From the NCBI RefSeq assembly GCF_000186865.1, contig NW_008705570.1, positions 450,941-514,940 of the forward strand: a stretch of DNA of 64,000 bases, read 5' to 3'. This document shows positions 10,888 through 20,910 of the stretch, one piece after another; the first letter of the stretch is position 1, and each line of letters starts with the position of its first letter. The position numbers and the translations under genes are program-made. This stretch comes from Aureococcus anophagefferens (Eukaryota; Sar; Pelagophyceae; Pelagomonadales; Pelagomonadaceae). A model generated the notes under the pieces. That model did no database searches. It was given only the letters and a program-made list of their open reading frames with translations, and was not told where the DNA came from.

Positions 10888-12273
10888 TTAATCGTCGTCG
10901 CTCCCGGCGGCCTTCTTCTTCTTCTTGGACCGGTACGCGGCGGCCTCGTGGTCCGCGGCGGCCTCGCGCTTCTTCGTCATGGCGTAGGTCTCGTCGTCGG
11001 AGTCGTAGAGCGTCGCCTCGCCGTAGCCGCCGTCCGTGCCGTCGAAGTTGCGCGACAGCTTGGGCGCGGCGACCGTGGCCGTGCCCATGATGGGGTCGCG
11101 GTGGACGACGCCGCCGGTCTTGGCCTTGGCCTTGCGCCGCTCGCGCCGGTTGCCGCCCGCGGGCGTCGGACGCACGGCCGACTGCTGTTGCTCGGGCGGC
11201 GCGGCCGCGGCGTCGAAGTCGTCGTCGTCGTCGCCGTCGTCGGTCTTCGCGGGCCGCGCGGGAGGCGCGGCCGCGGGCGCCGCCTCGGCGGCGCCGTCGT
11301 CGTCGTCGTCGACCATGGCCGCGGCGCGGCGCGACGCCTCGGCGCGCTCGCGGAGCGAGCGGCCGTCGCCGTCGCCGGACCGCGTCGCGAGGCCGGGGGC
11401 GTAGTCGGCGCCCGCGTCCTCGAAGATGTCGTCGCTCCGCGCGGGCGCTTTCAGGGACACGGGCGCGGCGGCGGCGTCGGCCGGCGCGCGCTTCTTGCCC
11501 TTCTTCTTCTTCGCTTGGCCGCGGCCGAGGGCCTCGCCGACGGCCCGCGCGAGCGGCGCGGGCAAGGGCGCGCCGAGCTCGCGGTCGTCGTAGAGCTGGG
11601 ACCGGTCCGCGCGGCTCCGGGACACCGTCGTCGGCGCGTCGCCCGAGTCCATCAAAGCGGCGCGCGACAGGTCGTATTCTAAAGAAGTCGTCCGGAGCCG
11701 GAGCCGCGCCGTCGCGGACCGCGCGGGCGGCGGGCGCCGGAGGAACGCGAGGACGCCCGCGGCCATCTTCGTCTTCGTCGTCGCGGGCGCGGGCGCCGTT
11801 GTCTTGGGCGCGCTCCGCGGCGGCGGCGGCGCCGTGGACGACGGCGGCGCCTCGGACCGGACCTTTTGGAGGAGCGCGTAGTCGAGGCCCTTGACGAGGT
11901 GCGTGTGCTCGACGTCGCCGCCGAGGTACCGCGACGTCTCCGCGTCCATATCGACGATGGCCGCGACCTGGTTCTCGTAGTCCTTGTTCGTATCCGTGCG
12001 CCGCTCCTCGGCGCGGTCCCGGTACTTGCCGTCCTTCTTCTCCTTGTCCTTCTTCTTCTTCTCCCACTTGTTCAGCGCGTCGCGCTTCTCCGCGTCGGCG
12101 CCGCCGCCGCCGCCGCCCTTGCCCTTGTGCTTCTTCGACTTCTCCCGCTGCAGGTCCGCGTTGACGAGCTTCCGGATCGCCGCCTTGTCCATGGGCTTCT
12201 CCTTGTCGCCGCCGCCGCCGCCGGCGTGCGGCTTCGGCGTCGCCATGATCTTGGCGAAGGCCGCGTTGTCCAT
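10888..12273 (-). CDS. RED/IK spliceosomal protein
   Basis: Start ATG at 12273 (MDNAAFAKIM). The RED N-terminal domain is clear: YRDRAEERRTDTNKDYENQ and VEHTHLVKGLDYALLQKVRSE, which match the family's most conserved block. RED is a component of the activated spliceosome B complex. The central region is alanine/proline-rich and the C-terminus holds Lys-rich and Asp-rich tracts plus FDGTDGGYGEATLYDSDDE, close to the family's C-terminal block. It lacks the long RE/RD/RED dipeptide repeats of animal homologues. No intron is needed. The gene converges on the glycosyltransferase 12 bases away. Confidence 0.85.
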   Translation of the reverse strand: MDNAAFAKIMATPKPHAGGGGGDKEKPMDKAAIRKLVNADLQREKSKKHKGKGGGGGGADAEKRDALNKWEKKKKDKEKKDGKYRDRAEERRTDTNKDYENQVAAIVDMDAETSRYLGGDVEHTHLVKGLDYALLQKVRSEAPPSSTAPPPPRSAPKTTAPAPATTKTKMAAGVLAFLRRPPPARSATARLRLRTTSLEYDLSRAALMDSGDAPTTVSRSRADRSQLYDDRELGAPLPAPLARAVGEALGRGQAKKKKGKKRAPADAAAAPVSLKAPARSDDIFEDAGADYAPGLATRSGDGDGRSLRERAEASRRAAAMVDDDDDGAAEAAPAAAPPARPAKTDDGDDDDDFDAAAAPPEQQQSAVRPTPAGGNRRERRKAKAKTGGVVHRDPIMGTATVAAPKLSRNFDGTDGGYGEATLYDSDDETYAMTKKREAAADHEAAAYRSKKKKKAAGSDDD

Positions 12274-12523
12274 GGTGGAAGTGGAGCGGCGCGACGGGCG
12301 GCGCGGGCCTGTCGACGGGCTTGGCGGCGCGCGCGAGGCCCAGGCCGAGCTCTGCCACAAGACGATGTTGCCGGCCCGGGATCGCCAGTGGAGATGCCAA
12401 CCTCCTCGCCACGAAGCTGCCGCGCACAGCAGTCGCGCAAAAAAATCGTGATCGCGTGTCGTCGCGTCGCAGAAGAGGGCTGAGTCGCAGCGCGCCAACC
12501 CATTTGACAGCCACTCCAGCACG

Positions 12524-13769
12524 ATGGGCGAGACACTGTCGAAGCCGAGCGGTCCCACGTACCCGATTACCTACGCGCCCGGCGCGTCGCGCGAGGGCAA
12601 GGTCTGCGTGCGCCGCCGGCGCCCGACACGCGCGCGCGCCCCCCCGCACCCGCCCAGAACTCGCATTTCACTCCCGCGCCGCGCGCGCGCGCGCGCGGCG
12701 CGCGCCGAAAACATTCGACGCCGCCCAACTTTAGGTCGCGATCGGCGGCGGCGGCGGGTTCATCGGCAGCTGGCTCGCGCTCGACCTCAAGAAGAAGGGC
12801 TTCTACGTCATCGCGGCGGACTGGAAGAAGAACGAGTTCATGGAGGTGCCCGAGTTCTGCGACGAGTTCCACCTCTGCGACCTGCGGCTCCAGGCGAACT
12901 GCCTCAAGGTCGTCGACGGCTGCCGCGACGTCTACAACCTCGCCGCGGACATGGGCGGCATGGGCTTCATCAAGTCCAACGAGTCCGTGCTCATGTACAA
13001 CAACACGATGATCTCCTTCAACGTGCTCGAGGCGGCGCGCTGCAAGGGCGTGAAGCGCTACTTCTACAGCTCGAGCGCGTGCGTCTACAACGACGACCTG
13101 CAGCTCGACCCGGACAACCCGGGCCTGAAGGAGGCCGGCGCGTGGCCCGCGAAGCCCCAGGACACCTACGGCCTCGAGAAGTTGTACGCGGAGGAGATGG
13201 GCATCGTCTACGGCCGCGACTTTGGCATCAAGTTCCGCTGCGCGCGGTTCCACAACGTCTACGGCCCGCGCGGCACGTGGAAGGGCGGCCGCGAGAAGGC
13301 GCCCGCGGCCTTCTGCCGCAAGGCCGTCTGCGCCACGTCGGAATTCGAGATGTGGGGCGACGGCAAGCAGACGCGGTCCTTCATGTTCATCGACGACTGC
13401 GTCGAGGGCATCCAGAAGATCATGGACTCGGACTGCGAGCAGCCGCTGAACCTGGGCTCCGACGAGATGATCGACATGAACGACTTCGCCAAGCTGGCCC
13501 TCTCCTTCGAGTCCAAGGAGCTGCCCATCAAGCACATCCCGGGGCCCGAGGGCGTCCGCGGCCGCAACAGCGACAACACGATGATCAAGGAGAAGCTCGG
13601 CTGGGCGCCGTCGATCCCCGTCGCCGTGGGCCTCAAGAAGACCTACTTCTGGATCAAGGACATGGTCGAGAAGGACAAGGCCGCGGGCATCGACACGGCC
13701 AAGCTCGGCGTCTCCGAGATCGTCGTCCAGAAGACCGACGAGCTCGACGAGCTCGCGAAGAACGCCTAG
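12524..13769 (+). CDS. GME: GDP-mannose 3,5-epimerase
   Basis: Converts GDP-D-mannose to GDP-L-galactose, feeding ascorbate and cell-wall polysaccharide synthesis; cytosolic. Exon 1 is 12524-12601 and exon 2 is 12735-13769 (GT-AG, phase 0), giving EGK-VAIGGGGFIGSWLALDL. The extended-SDR features are the glycine motif GGGGFIGS, the NLAADMGGMGFI block typical of GME, YSSSACVYN, and the catalytic YGLEK (Tyr-x3-Lys). RFHNVYGPRGTWKGGREKAPAAFCRK is the family's substrate loop. Length (about 370 residues) equals plant GME. The intron holds a long CG-only palindromic run near 12680. Confidence 0.93.
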
Positions 13770-13866
13770 GGACCGCCGCGCCTCCGCCGGGCCGCGAACA
13801 CCGCGCGCGCCGCGGGTCCCCGCGCCGCGCCCCCCGCCCCTCACCTAACGCGCCGCCCTCCGTTCT

Positions 13867-14685
13867 CTACGACGCGCCGCCCCTCCGAGCGACGTCGACG
13901 TCGAGGACGTAGGCCGGGTGGTCGCCGCGCGGCGCCGCCGCGGGCGTTTCTTCGCTGTTGAACCAGCCCGTGACGGCGAAGCGGCCGTCCCCGGCGACGA
14001 CGGGCGTGACCATGTGCCAGTTCGCGTCGTCGCCGACGGCGAAGACGAGGAGCGTGTTGAACTCCGCGTGGCAAATGGCGACGGGATCGACGAAGACGAG
14101 GTCGCCGCCGCGCTCCGGCGGCCAGTCGCGCGCGAGGTGGAGCACGAACGCGAGGCGCCGCCGCGCGGACGCGTCGGAGTGGAGCGAGGTGTAGCAGCCG
14201 GGGCCGTAGCGCGTCGCCATGACCGTCGTGTCCGCGTCGAGCGACCCCGGCGCCGCGCGCAGCAGCCGCTCGGCCCAGCGCTTCGTCGCTGGCGCGTTGA
14301 AGAAGCCGTAGAGCCGCCGCAGCGTCGGCCGGCTCGCGTGGAAGAAGCGCGCCGGCCGGTGGTCCGACAGCGCGTCGAAGCGGTACTGGTACTTGGGCCG
14401 CGCCTCCGCGCGCCGCTCCCAGTCCGTCGTTCCCGCGAGCTCGTCGTGGAGCTCGTCCGCGACGCCGGCGTCGAGGAAGTTGCGGAGGCGCGCGACGCCT
14501 CGGCCGTCGGCGACGTGCCGCGCGAGCCGTTCCCGCAGCGCCTCGTCTCCGAACCAGGGGCCGACCCAGTCCTCGAGGTCGCCGGCGAGCTCGCAGCGCT
14601 CGAACTCGACGAGCACGCGCCGGCGCGCCAGCGACGCGATCTGCTCGAGCACCTCGCCGTCGTCGCTCTCGCCGAGGCTGCTCAT
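13867..14685 (-). CDS. 2-oxoglutarate/Fe(II) dioxygenase, prolyl-hydroxylase-like
   Basis: A single exon, ATG at 14685. The metal facial triad is visible as SLHSDAS (His-x-Asp) and NWHMVTPV (distal His), followed by RFAVTGWFN. N-terminal helices precede a double-stranded beta-helix with GCYTSLHSD and VLHLARDWPPERGGDLVFV. The architecture resembles the Tpa1/Ofd1 and P4H-like families, which hydroxylate protein prolines such as ribosomal S23 or transcription regulators. No signal peptide is seen, so it is probably cytosolic or nuclear. The substrate is unknown. Confidence 0.8.
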   Translation of the reverse strand: MSSLGESDDGEVLEQIASLARRRVLVEFERCELAGDLEDWVGPWFGDEALRERLARHVADGRGVARLRNFLDAGVADELHDELAGTTDWERRAEARPKYQYRFDALSDHRPARFFHASRPTLRRLYGFFNAPATKRWAERLLRAAPGSLDADTTVMATRYGPGCYTSLHSDASARRRLAFVLHLARDWPPERGGDLVFVDPVAICHAEFNTLLVFAVGDDANWHMVTPVVAGDGRFAVTGWFNSEETPAAAPRGDHPAYVLDVDVARRGGAS

Positions 14686-14794
14686 CGGCTTACGAAGGGG
14701 GGCTGCTACACTCGTTCATTTGCGGCTCCATCACTTTCCATCGTAATTGAGAGCGCTTCACTTTCGATTGTTGAAGAAGAAACGCCTGGGCAGC

Positions 14795-16241
14795 ATGGAG
14801 GCGCTTCCTGTCCTCTCCTCTCCCCGCACGGGCATGCCATGGCCGTCGCCGCTGATCGTCCTCTCCCTCGTGGCCGCGGCCAACGGGGACGGCTACGGCC
14901 ACGGCATGGGCAAGAGCACCTACGCCGCGTCGGATCCGCTGAAGTGCTACGCCTTCTTCGACAGGTTCCTGCCCGTGCGGTGCCAGGACCCGCCGAGTTT
15001 TGGGTTCTGCAACAGCACGGGCGAGTGCTACACGAGCGGGCGCGCGTCGCTCTGCAACGCCGCGGACATCCTCCCCGGGGGCGGCGCCTGCACGTACCCG
15101 AACAGCAGCATGGGCGCGCGTGCCGGCGTTCGTCCCAGTCCTCCCGAAACAACGCGCCGCGCCCGCGCAGGACTTTGGGCTCCACGCGGTCAACGTGAGC
15201 TCGCGCCCCGGCTACGCGTCGATCTTGCAGGCCGAGGCCATCTTCGACGCGCGCTGGGCCCGCGCCGTCGACGCGGGGGAGCTCAACGCCGTGCTGGACT
15301 ACGCGACGATGCTCTTCGCGCCGTCGCTCGACGGCTACCTCGACGCCTTCGACGCGGCGGGCGTCGACCACCTGCTCGTGGGCCCCTGGGCCGACGACGA
15401 AAACCACGCCCACGCCTCCGTGCTCGTGCGCGCGTGCGGCATGATCGTCCTCGAGCTCGTGTCGTCGAAAATCCCGGCGCCGCGGAAGTCCACGGTGGTC
15501 ATAGCGGACGGCCTCTCGCGGCTGCCCGCGGCCGTCTTCCGGAAGCTCAACACGTCGACCCAGGACCCCCGCGTGCTCCAGCCCCTCGGCGTGTCCAAGG
15601 CCGCGTCGGACCTCGACGCCGTCGACGCGTTCTACGCGGGCCCGATGCGCGGCGAAAAATGCCACGGCGCGGCGGCCGGCAGCGCCGAGCTCGCGGCCTA
15701 CGCCCTCCCGGGCGCCGGCGCCGTCGTCCGCTTCCTGCGCCGCGGCGCGGACGCGGCGGTGCGAGCGCTGGAGACGCTCAAGAAGGACGCGCGCGCCGCG
15801 TACCACGTCGACGCGTTCTGCGGCGTCGACAAATGGTACGACAACCACTACGACTACGTGCAGTACGACGTCGCCCTCGACGACTTCCGGGAGGCCTTCG
15901 TGGCCTTCGGCGCGGCGCACCACGTCTTCGGCAACGGCACCGTGCCCTACAACATCTACGTCGGCGACCCGACGGGCGACTCGATCCAGCTCGTCGGCGC
16001 CTGGCGCGAGCCGCCGGCCCTCGCGAGGGGCGACGCGCTCACGGACGCGTGCACCCAGGGCAACTGCGGCCGCTTCACGGCGACGGCCGCCTGCGCCGCG
16101 GCGCTCCGGGCCGACGAGGCGCTCCGCGGCGCGAAGACGAACTGCACGGACGTGCTGTACGGCGCTCGCTGGGCCGACCTGGTCGCCGCGACGTGCACGA
16201 ACGCCGACGTCGTCAACTTCTGCGTGCCCGACTCGTGTTAA
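14795..16241 (+). CDS. secreted Cys-rich protein of unknown family
   Basis: Exons 14795-15115 and 15171-16241, joined at phase 0 by a 55-bp GC-AG intron. The N-terminus has a hydrophobic signal (PLIVLSLVAAANG) after a short lead, then a Cys-rich head (CYAFFDRFLPVRCQDPPSFGFCN, CYTSGRASLCNAADILPGGGACTYP). The larger C-terminal part has two similar alpha/beta halves (DLDAVDAFYAG..., FREAFVAFGAAHHVFGNG) reminiscent of glyoxalase/VOC modules, then a second Cys cluster ending NFCVPDSC. It is probably extracellular or lumenal. I do not assign a function. Confidence 0.7.
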
Positions 16242-16373
16242 AGTGGCTTGTTGCTGTTGTCGAACGAGGGGCCGGGACGCACGGCACCATCGACGCAAAC
16301 GTCACGCTCAACGGTTGCAGTGGCAAATCCAAAGCTCCCTTTCGCTTTGTTCTTCAGTGCGCGCGCCGTCACG

Positions 16374-17681
16374 ATGGGAGGCCCACTTGACGACGAGGAC
16401 TTCGAGATTCTGGACGAGGACGGCTCGGTCGTCGCGCCCGAGGACGACCACCCCGGCGACGTGACGTCGGACGAGGAGGAGGAGGCGGAGGAGGCCGAGC
16501 TCTCGTCGGAGGACGAGGAGGAAGGGGAGGACGAAGAAACGGACGAGGAGGAGGAGGAGGAGGAGGACGACGACGACGAGGAGGACGAGGACGAGGACGA
16601 GGAGGCGGAGGACGACACGCCGGCGCCCCGGGTCCTGCGGCTCCTCTTCTTCGGGGTGCTGCTCCCGATGGTGCTCCTCGACGGGCCGATCCTGTCGACG
16701 CTCGCGGCGCGGAAGGCGGCCCACGCCCAGAAGTCGGCGCGGTCCGCCCGGCGCAAGGCCCGCCACTGGCGCGCCCAGGCCAAGCTCTGGCGCAGCGAGG
16801 CGCTCAAGTGGGAGCGCGCGGCGGCGGAGAGCGAGCGCGACGTCGTCCGGGCGAACGAGGAGCTGCTGGCCAAGGACGAGGCCGTGCTCGCGCTGCGGGC
16901 GCTGGCGAGCCGCGAGCTCGACCGCGCGGCGCGCAACGCGTCCGCCTACGAGGTCCCCGCGCCCGCGCCCGCGGTGAGTCTCCGCCTGCCCGCGTGGGAT
17001 CTCGCGGGCGACGGCGACGACCCGAGCGACGACGGCCTCCCGGGCGGCGGTCTGCGCGTCGCCGTGGCGCTGTCGGGCCACGGCGAGCCCCTGCGCGTGA
17101 CGCGCGCGCCGCCCCTGGACCTCATCGGCGCGCCGCCGGTTCCGCCGGCGGCGATCGTCGTCGACGCGGCGGCGAAGCTCGGCCGCCCGCCCGTCGCGCC
17201 CCAGGCCTGGCCGGGCGCCCTGGACCGCAAGGCCTGGAAGAAGCTGAAGAAGCGCGAGAAGCGCGACGCGAAGCGCGGGGGGGCCGTCGACGTCGCGGCC
17301 GCGCCGCGCGCGGCGCCGTCCAACGCCGTCGCGGCGCCGCGCGAAACCGCGCCGGACCTCCTGGCCTACGACGTCACGGCGCCGGCGGTCCACGTCGTCG
17401 CCGCGACCTTCGGCGCCGACTGCCCCCGCTACGCCGAGGGCCACGCGGCGGAGCGCGGCGCGTTCCGCGCCGTCTTCAAGCGCTGCCACCTCGCGGAGCG
17501 GTCCTGCACGGTCCGCGTCACGAACCGCGACACGGGCGGCGACCCCTTCCCGAACTGCGACAAGCCCCTCGTCGTCGCCTACCACTGCGGCGAGGCCGCG
17601 GACGTCCGCGCGTCGAAGACGGTCCACGCCGCGCACGGCACGCGCACGGTGACCATGGCCTGCCACAGCGACCTCCTCTGA
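16374..17681 (+). CDS. single-pass membrane protein with acidic head and SUEL-like lectin domain
   Basis: One exon from the ATG at 16374. Residues 30-80 are an almost pure Asp/Glu tract. They are followed by one membrane helix (VLRLLFFGVLLPMVLLDGPIL) and an Ala/Arg-rich coiled coil. The C-terminal ~100 residues (VVAATFGADCPRYAEG...CHLAERSCTVRVTN...DPFPNCDKPLVVAYHC) match the layout of galactose/rhamnose-binding (SUEL-type) lectin domains: conserved Cys spacing, a DP turn and a final Y-x-C. A type II orientation would place the lectin domain in the lumen or outside. The lectin call is by pattern only. Confidence 0.7.
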   Translation: MGGPLDDEDFEILDEDGSVVAPEDDHPGDVTSDEEEEAEEAELSSEDEEEGEDEETDEEEEEEEDDDDEEDEDEDEEAEDDTPAPRVLRLLFFGVLLPMVLLDGPILSTLAARKAAHAQKSARSARRKARHWRAQAKLWRSEALKWERAAAESERDVVRANEELLAKDEAVLALRALASRELDRAARNASAYEVPAPAPAVSLRLPAWDLAGDGDDPSDDGLPGGGLRVAVALSGHGEPLRVTRAPPLDLIGAPPVPPAAIVVDAAAKLGRPPVAPQAWPGALDRKAWKKLKKREKRDAKRGGAVDVAAAPRAAPSNAVAAPRETAPDLLAYDVTAPAVHVVAATFGADCPRYAEGHAAERGAFRAVFKRCHLAERSCTVRVTNRDTGGDPFPNCDKPLVVAYHCGEAADVRASKTVHAAHGTRTVTMACHSDLL

Positions 17682-18161
17682 GCGGCGCGAGAAGCCGAGC
17701 CCTGTCCATAGACGCCCCGCCCCCCCGCACCCGGAGTCCGACGCGCCGCGCGGACCCGCATCGCCGCGCCGCCGCTCCTCCGAGGGGGGCCCCTGTTCTC
17801 TAGCCCCGCACCCGCCTTCCATCCTCCCCGCGGGAGGCGCCGCCTAACATATCCCACGCATGCGCACGATTGCGGCATTGGCGCCGCGGCCCGAGAGTGT
17901 CTGCGGGGGGCGTAAGTTCGGGACCGACGCCCTCACGTCGCTGCTCTCGAGAGCAAGCGCAGGCTAAGCGCGCTCGTCGTTCGATTAAAGCATCAAGGTA
18001 AAGATGCTGAGTCAACATCGATGGTTGCCGCAATCTGTTACCGCCAGCCCCAGGAAGTGGCTAACAATGAGCGCGCTGCCTTCCTGAGCGGGAGGTCGGA
18101 CACCAATCGACGCGGAGCTTATCGACGCATCCCGGTGAGTCGTCGTAAGGGCTGACACATC
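17682..18161. other. intergenic region
   Basis: No gene supported. A segment at about 17880-17925 (ggcgccgcggccc, agagtgtc, then gcgg and cgtaa-gtt) resembles the 3' end of the PDZ gene at 18697-18735, so this may be a remnant of a duplicated gene end. The AT-richer part at 17980-18070 probably belongs to the PDZ gene's promoter. Confidence 0.4.
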
Positions 18162-18728
18162 ATGGCGCCCGTCGTCATCCCCGAGTCTGGCGCCGTCCCC
18201 GTCGCCACGCCGGTGCAGAACAGCCTCGAGATTACCGTGCAGAAACCGGCGGCCGACGCCAAGGTCGGCGTCGCGCTGGTCGGCAGTCCGCCGCTCGTGC
18301 ACCAGGTCCGCGGCCTCGGCGCGGCCGCGGGCCTGCGCCTCCACGACCGCGTCGTGAGCGTGAACGGGCTGCCGGTCTCGGGCCAAGAAGACGCGGTGGC
18401 CGCGCTCGCCGCGGCGCATCCAGGTACGCTCGTCGTGGTCGTCGAGCCTCGGGAGCCGCCGCCCGACGCGCCCGCCGGCGGCCACTTCTTGCGCGAGCAC
18501 TATTGCGGCGAGAACGCGTCGCATGAGTGCTTCTGTTTCGGGTGCGTGATCAAGGGCGACGTGCGCGAGGTCTACCTGGCGCCGGACGGGCGCCGCTTCT
18601 CGGCGCGCGGCGAGGAGGTGGTGCGCAGCACATATGATGGACTCGGCTGTGCCCAGCCGTGTTCCCCGTCGAAGGACGTCGTCGCCGCGGCGGCGGCGCC
18701 GCGGCCCCAGAGTGTCCAGCGGACGTAA
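18162..18728 (+). CDS. PDZ-domain protein
   Basis: One exon, 188 residues from the ATG at 18162. Residues 20-100 form a PDZ-like domain (LEITVQKPAADAKVGVALVG..., VRGLGAAAGLRLHDRVVSVNGLPVSGQEDAVAALAAA), which binds C-terminal peptides. The C-terminal part has a Cys cluster (HYCGENASHECFCFGCVIKGDVREVY) that could bind metal. No membrane helix or targeting peptide is visible. The role is unknown; partners would be proteins with free hydrophobic C-termini. Confidence 0.65.
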   Translation: MAPVVIPESGAVPVATPVQNSLEITVQKPAADAKVGVALVGSPPLVHQVRGLGAAAGLRLHDRVVSVNGLPVSGQEDAVAALAAAHPGTLVVVVEPREPPPDAPAGGHFLREHYCGENASHECFCFGCVIKGDVREVYLAPDGRRFSARGEEVVRSTYDGLGCAQPCSPSKDVVAAAAAPRPQSVQRT

Positions 18729-18964
18729 AGTTGAAGCGGCGGGATATGCTACGCCTAACGCTCCGATACCTCTTCGGTTTGTGTTTTTTGCCCCGCCGGC
18801 CCGCCCATACGCGTGCGAGTCGTCGATCTCGCAGCGCTGGCAGTACGGGACGGCATCAATGCATCATCGGCGCGCGGAGCAACGAAGGCCTCATCGAGCA
18901 GTTCCATCGCTTGAAGCTCCTCGAGGCTAGCTCAGTCCAGCTCCGCCGTCGCCCGCTGTGCACC

Positions 18965-19550
18965 ATGGTCCGCGTCGCGTTCCTCCTGGCCTTCGCGTGC
19001 CTCGCCGACGCGCTGAGCGTGCGGCACCGGTCCCTCCCGCGCCTCGCGCCGGCGAGACGACGAGCGGCGGCGCCGCTGACCATGTCGTCGACGGAGCGGA
19101 GCAACAAGAGCAAGCTGCAGACCATCGTCAAGGACAAGATCGAGGAGGACACGGCGGTCAAGGAGGAGCTGAACATCGAGGAGCCCTGGCGCGGCCCCGG
19201 CGCCCGGACGCGCGCGCGCGTTTCGGATGCGCGCTCGCCCGGCCACGCCCCGACGCACACGATTTAGGCGGCTCCTGCTGCACAACGACGACGTCCACAC
19301 CTTCGAGTACGTGACCTACATGCTCCAGAAGATCATCCCGACGATCTCCAACGCCAAGGCCTACCAGCTGACGATGACGACGCACTGCGAGGGCGTCTCG
19401 ACGGTATCGCAGACGGCGAAGCCGCTCGCGCAAAAGTACTGCGTCCAGCTCCAGAAGGGCGGCCTCACGGCCTCCATCTCGCCGGACAGCAATTTCAAGA
19501 ACAACAGGAGCGGCGGCGAAGGCGACGGCGACGGCCCGGACACCGCGTAG
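18965..19550 (+). CDS. CLPS: plastid ClpS, Clp protease adaptor
   Basis: ClpS hands N-degron substrates to the ClpAP/ClpC protease. Exons 18965-19188 and 19268-19550 join at phase 2 over a GC-AG intron, giving EEPW-RLLLHNDDVHTFEYV. The conserved LLHNDD...TFEYV and the helix with AYQLTMTTHCEGVSTVSQ (substrate pocket) are present. The N-terminus is a signal peptide (VAFLLAFACLADA) followed by an Arg/Ala-rich transit segment, the bipartite leader of secondary plastids. An extra glycine/acid tail follows the ClpS core. The intron borders gcgcggcc and gcggctcc are partly alike. Confidence 0.9.
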
Positions 19551-19712
19551 GCGCGCCCGCTAACGGCGCGCGGGCCACCCGACGGGACGCCGACACGGGC
19601 GGGGAGGGGGGCGCCCCGCGCGCGCGGGGCCCGGAAGCGACCGCTTCGAAGCGCGGAGGCGACGCGGCCGTCACGCGGTTTCGCTTCTCGCGGCGCGTTA
19701 GGGGTCGCCGCG

Positions 19713-20571
19713 TCAGAGCGCGGCCTTGATCGCGTCCGCGCCGTCGAAGACGCCGCTCTTCTTGCCGAGCGCGCCGGCGACGGCGGCGGCGGCGACGGCC
19801 TCGACGGGCACGGGGGGCACGCCCGGCGGGCCCGGCGGGCCCGGCGGGCCGCCGGTGATGATCGCGGGCTTGAGGATCATGTAGTCGCCGAAGTCCCGCT
19901 TCACCGCCGCCTCGGCCTGCGCCTTGCCCTTCATGTAGTCGCCTGCGGTGGGGAGCGGGGGTGCGGGAACGCGCGAAACACGGACGGCGTCGCACCGAAG
20001 ATGAACTTGCCCGGACCGTCGGAGATCGCGCTCGCGACGCTGACGTAGACCTGCGCGGCGGTGTCGGGCGCGGCGGTTTCGGACGCTCGCGCACCATCTT
20101 GGGCACCTTGCTCTTGGCCGCGGCGTCGGCGATGGCGACGTTGACCGCGCCGTTGCCCGCGAGCTGATTCTTGCCGCCGGGGACGACGCCGACGCAGCTC
20201 ACGACCGCGTCCGCGCCCTTGAAGACGGCGCTCAGGTCCGCCGTGGCCGCGTCGGCGGAGACGTAGGTCACGGCCTTGTCCGGCAGCGCGCCGACGAACT
20301 TGGCGACCTTCTCGCGCTGCGCGTCCGGCGACGAACGCGAGACCGTCGTGACGCTCGCGCCGGCCTTGGCGAGGTCGCGCGCGACGTAGGACGCGACGAA
20401 GCCCGTGCCGACGACGACGACCTTCTTGCTGCCGCCCTTGGCCTGCGCCGCCGCCGGGACGAACGGCAGCGCCGCGGCGCCGGTGCCGACCTTGAAGGCC
20501 GTCCGGCGGTCCATGGCCGTCCGCGGCGCCAGCGCCGCGGCGGAGGCGACGAGTGCGAGCACGAGCTGCAT
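19713..20571 (-). CDS. NAD(P)-binding SDR/NmrA-like protein, thylakoid-lumen targeted
   Basis: Atypical short-chain dehydrogenase fold with KKVVVVGTGFVASYVARDLAKAG and CVGVVPGG. Exons on the minus strand: 20571-20095, 20050-19996 and 19942-19713, both GT-AG, giving KVPKM-VYVSVASAISDGPGKFIFG-DYMKGKAQAE. YVSVASA and YMKGKAQAE contain the Tyr and Lys typical of these folds. The leader is a signal peptide (LVLALVASAAA) followed by RRTAFKVGTGAAALPFVPAAAQA, a twin-Arg plus hydrophobic stretch ending AQA. That suggests Tat import into the thylakoid lumen. A proline/glycine run (GGPPGPPGPPGVPP) sits late in the protein. Substrate unknown. Confidence 0.8.
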
Positions 20572-20910
20572 CTGTTGCCTACGCGCTGCTGCTGTGCGCT
20601 CGCTTTTCGGTCGCTCCGGCGCTCCGCGTGCAAGCTGAAGCCCCAGACTGCTCACGGATCGAGGCACTCGAAGGTCAACTGGTTCGGTGCAGCCATGTTG
20701 CAGTATGTTGAAGCGACATCGCGCGCTGTAACGTCGCTGCCGGGACAAGCGCAGAGCGGAGGGATGGGTCGGACGACATGGCGAGCGTGCGAACGCGCCG
20801 CCGCCGCTGGCACGCCGCCTCCGAGCGCGCGAAGCGAGGCCGCCAATACGCGGCGCGAAGCCGCCCGTCGCAGCACGGGGCGTAGATACACAGGATTAGG
20901 CGCCACCTCG

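Noticed and set aside
14726..14775. gagagcgcttcacttt / ttgttgaag phrases as a degenerate introner
   Set aside because: Only short words in common; no core, no inverted ends and no duplication.
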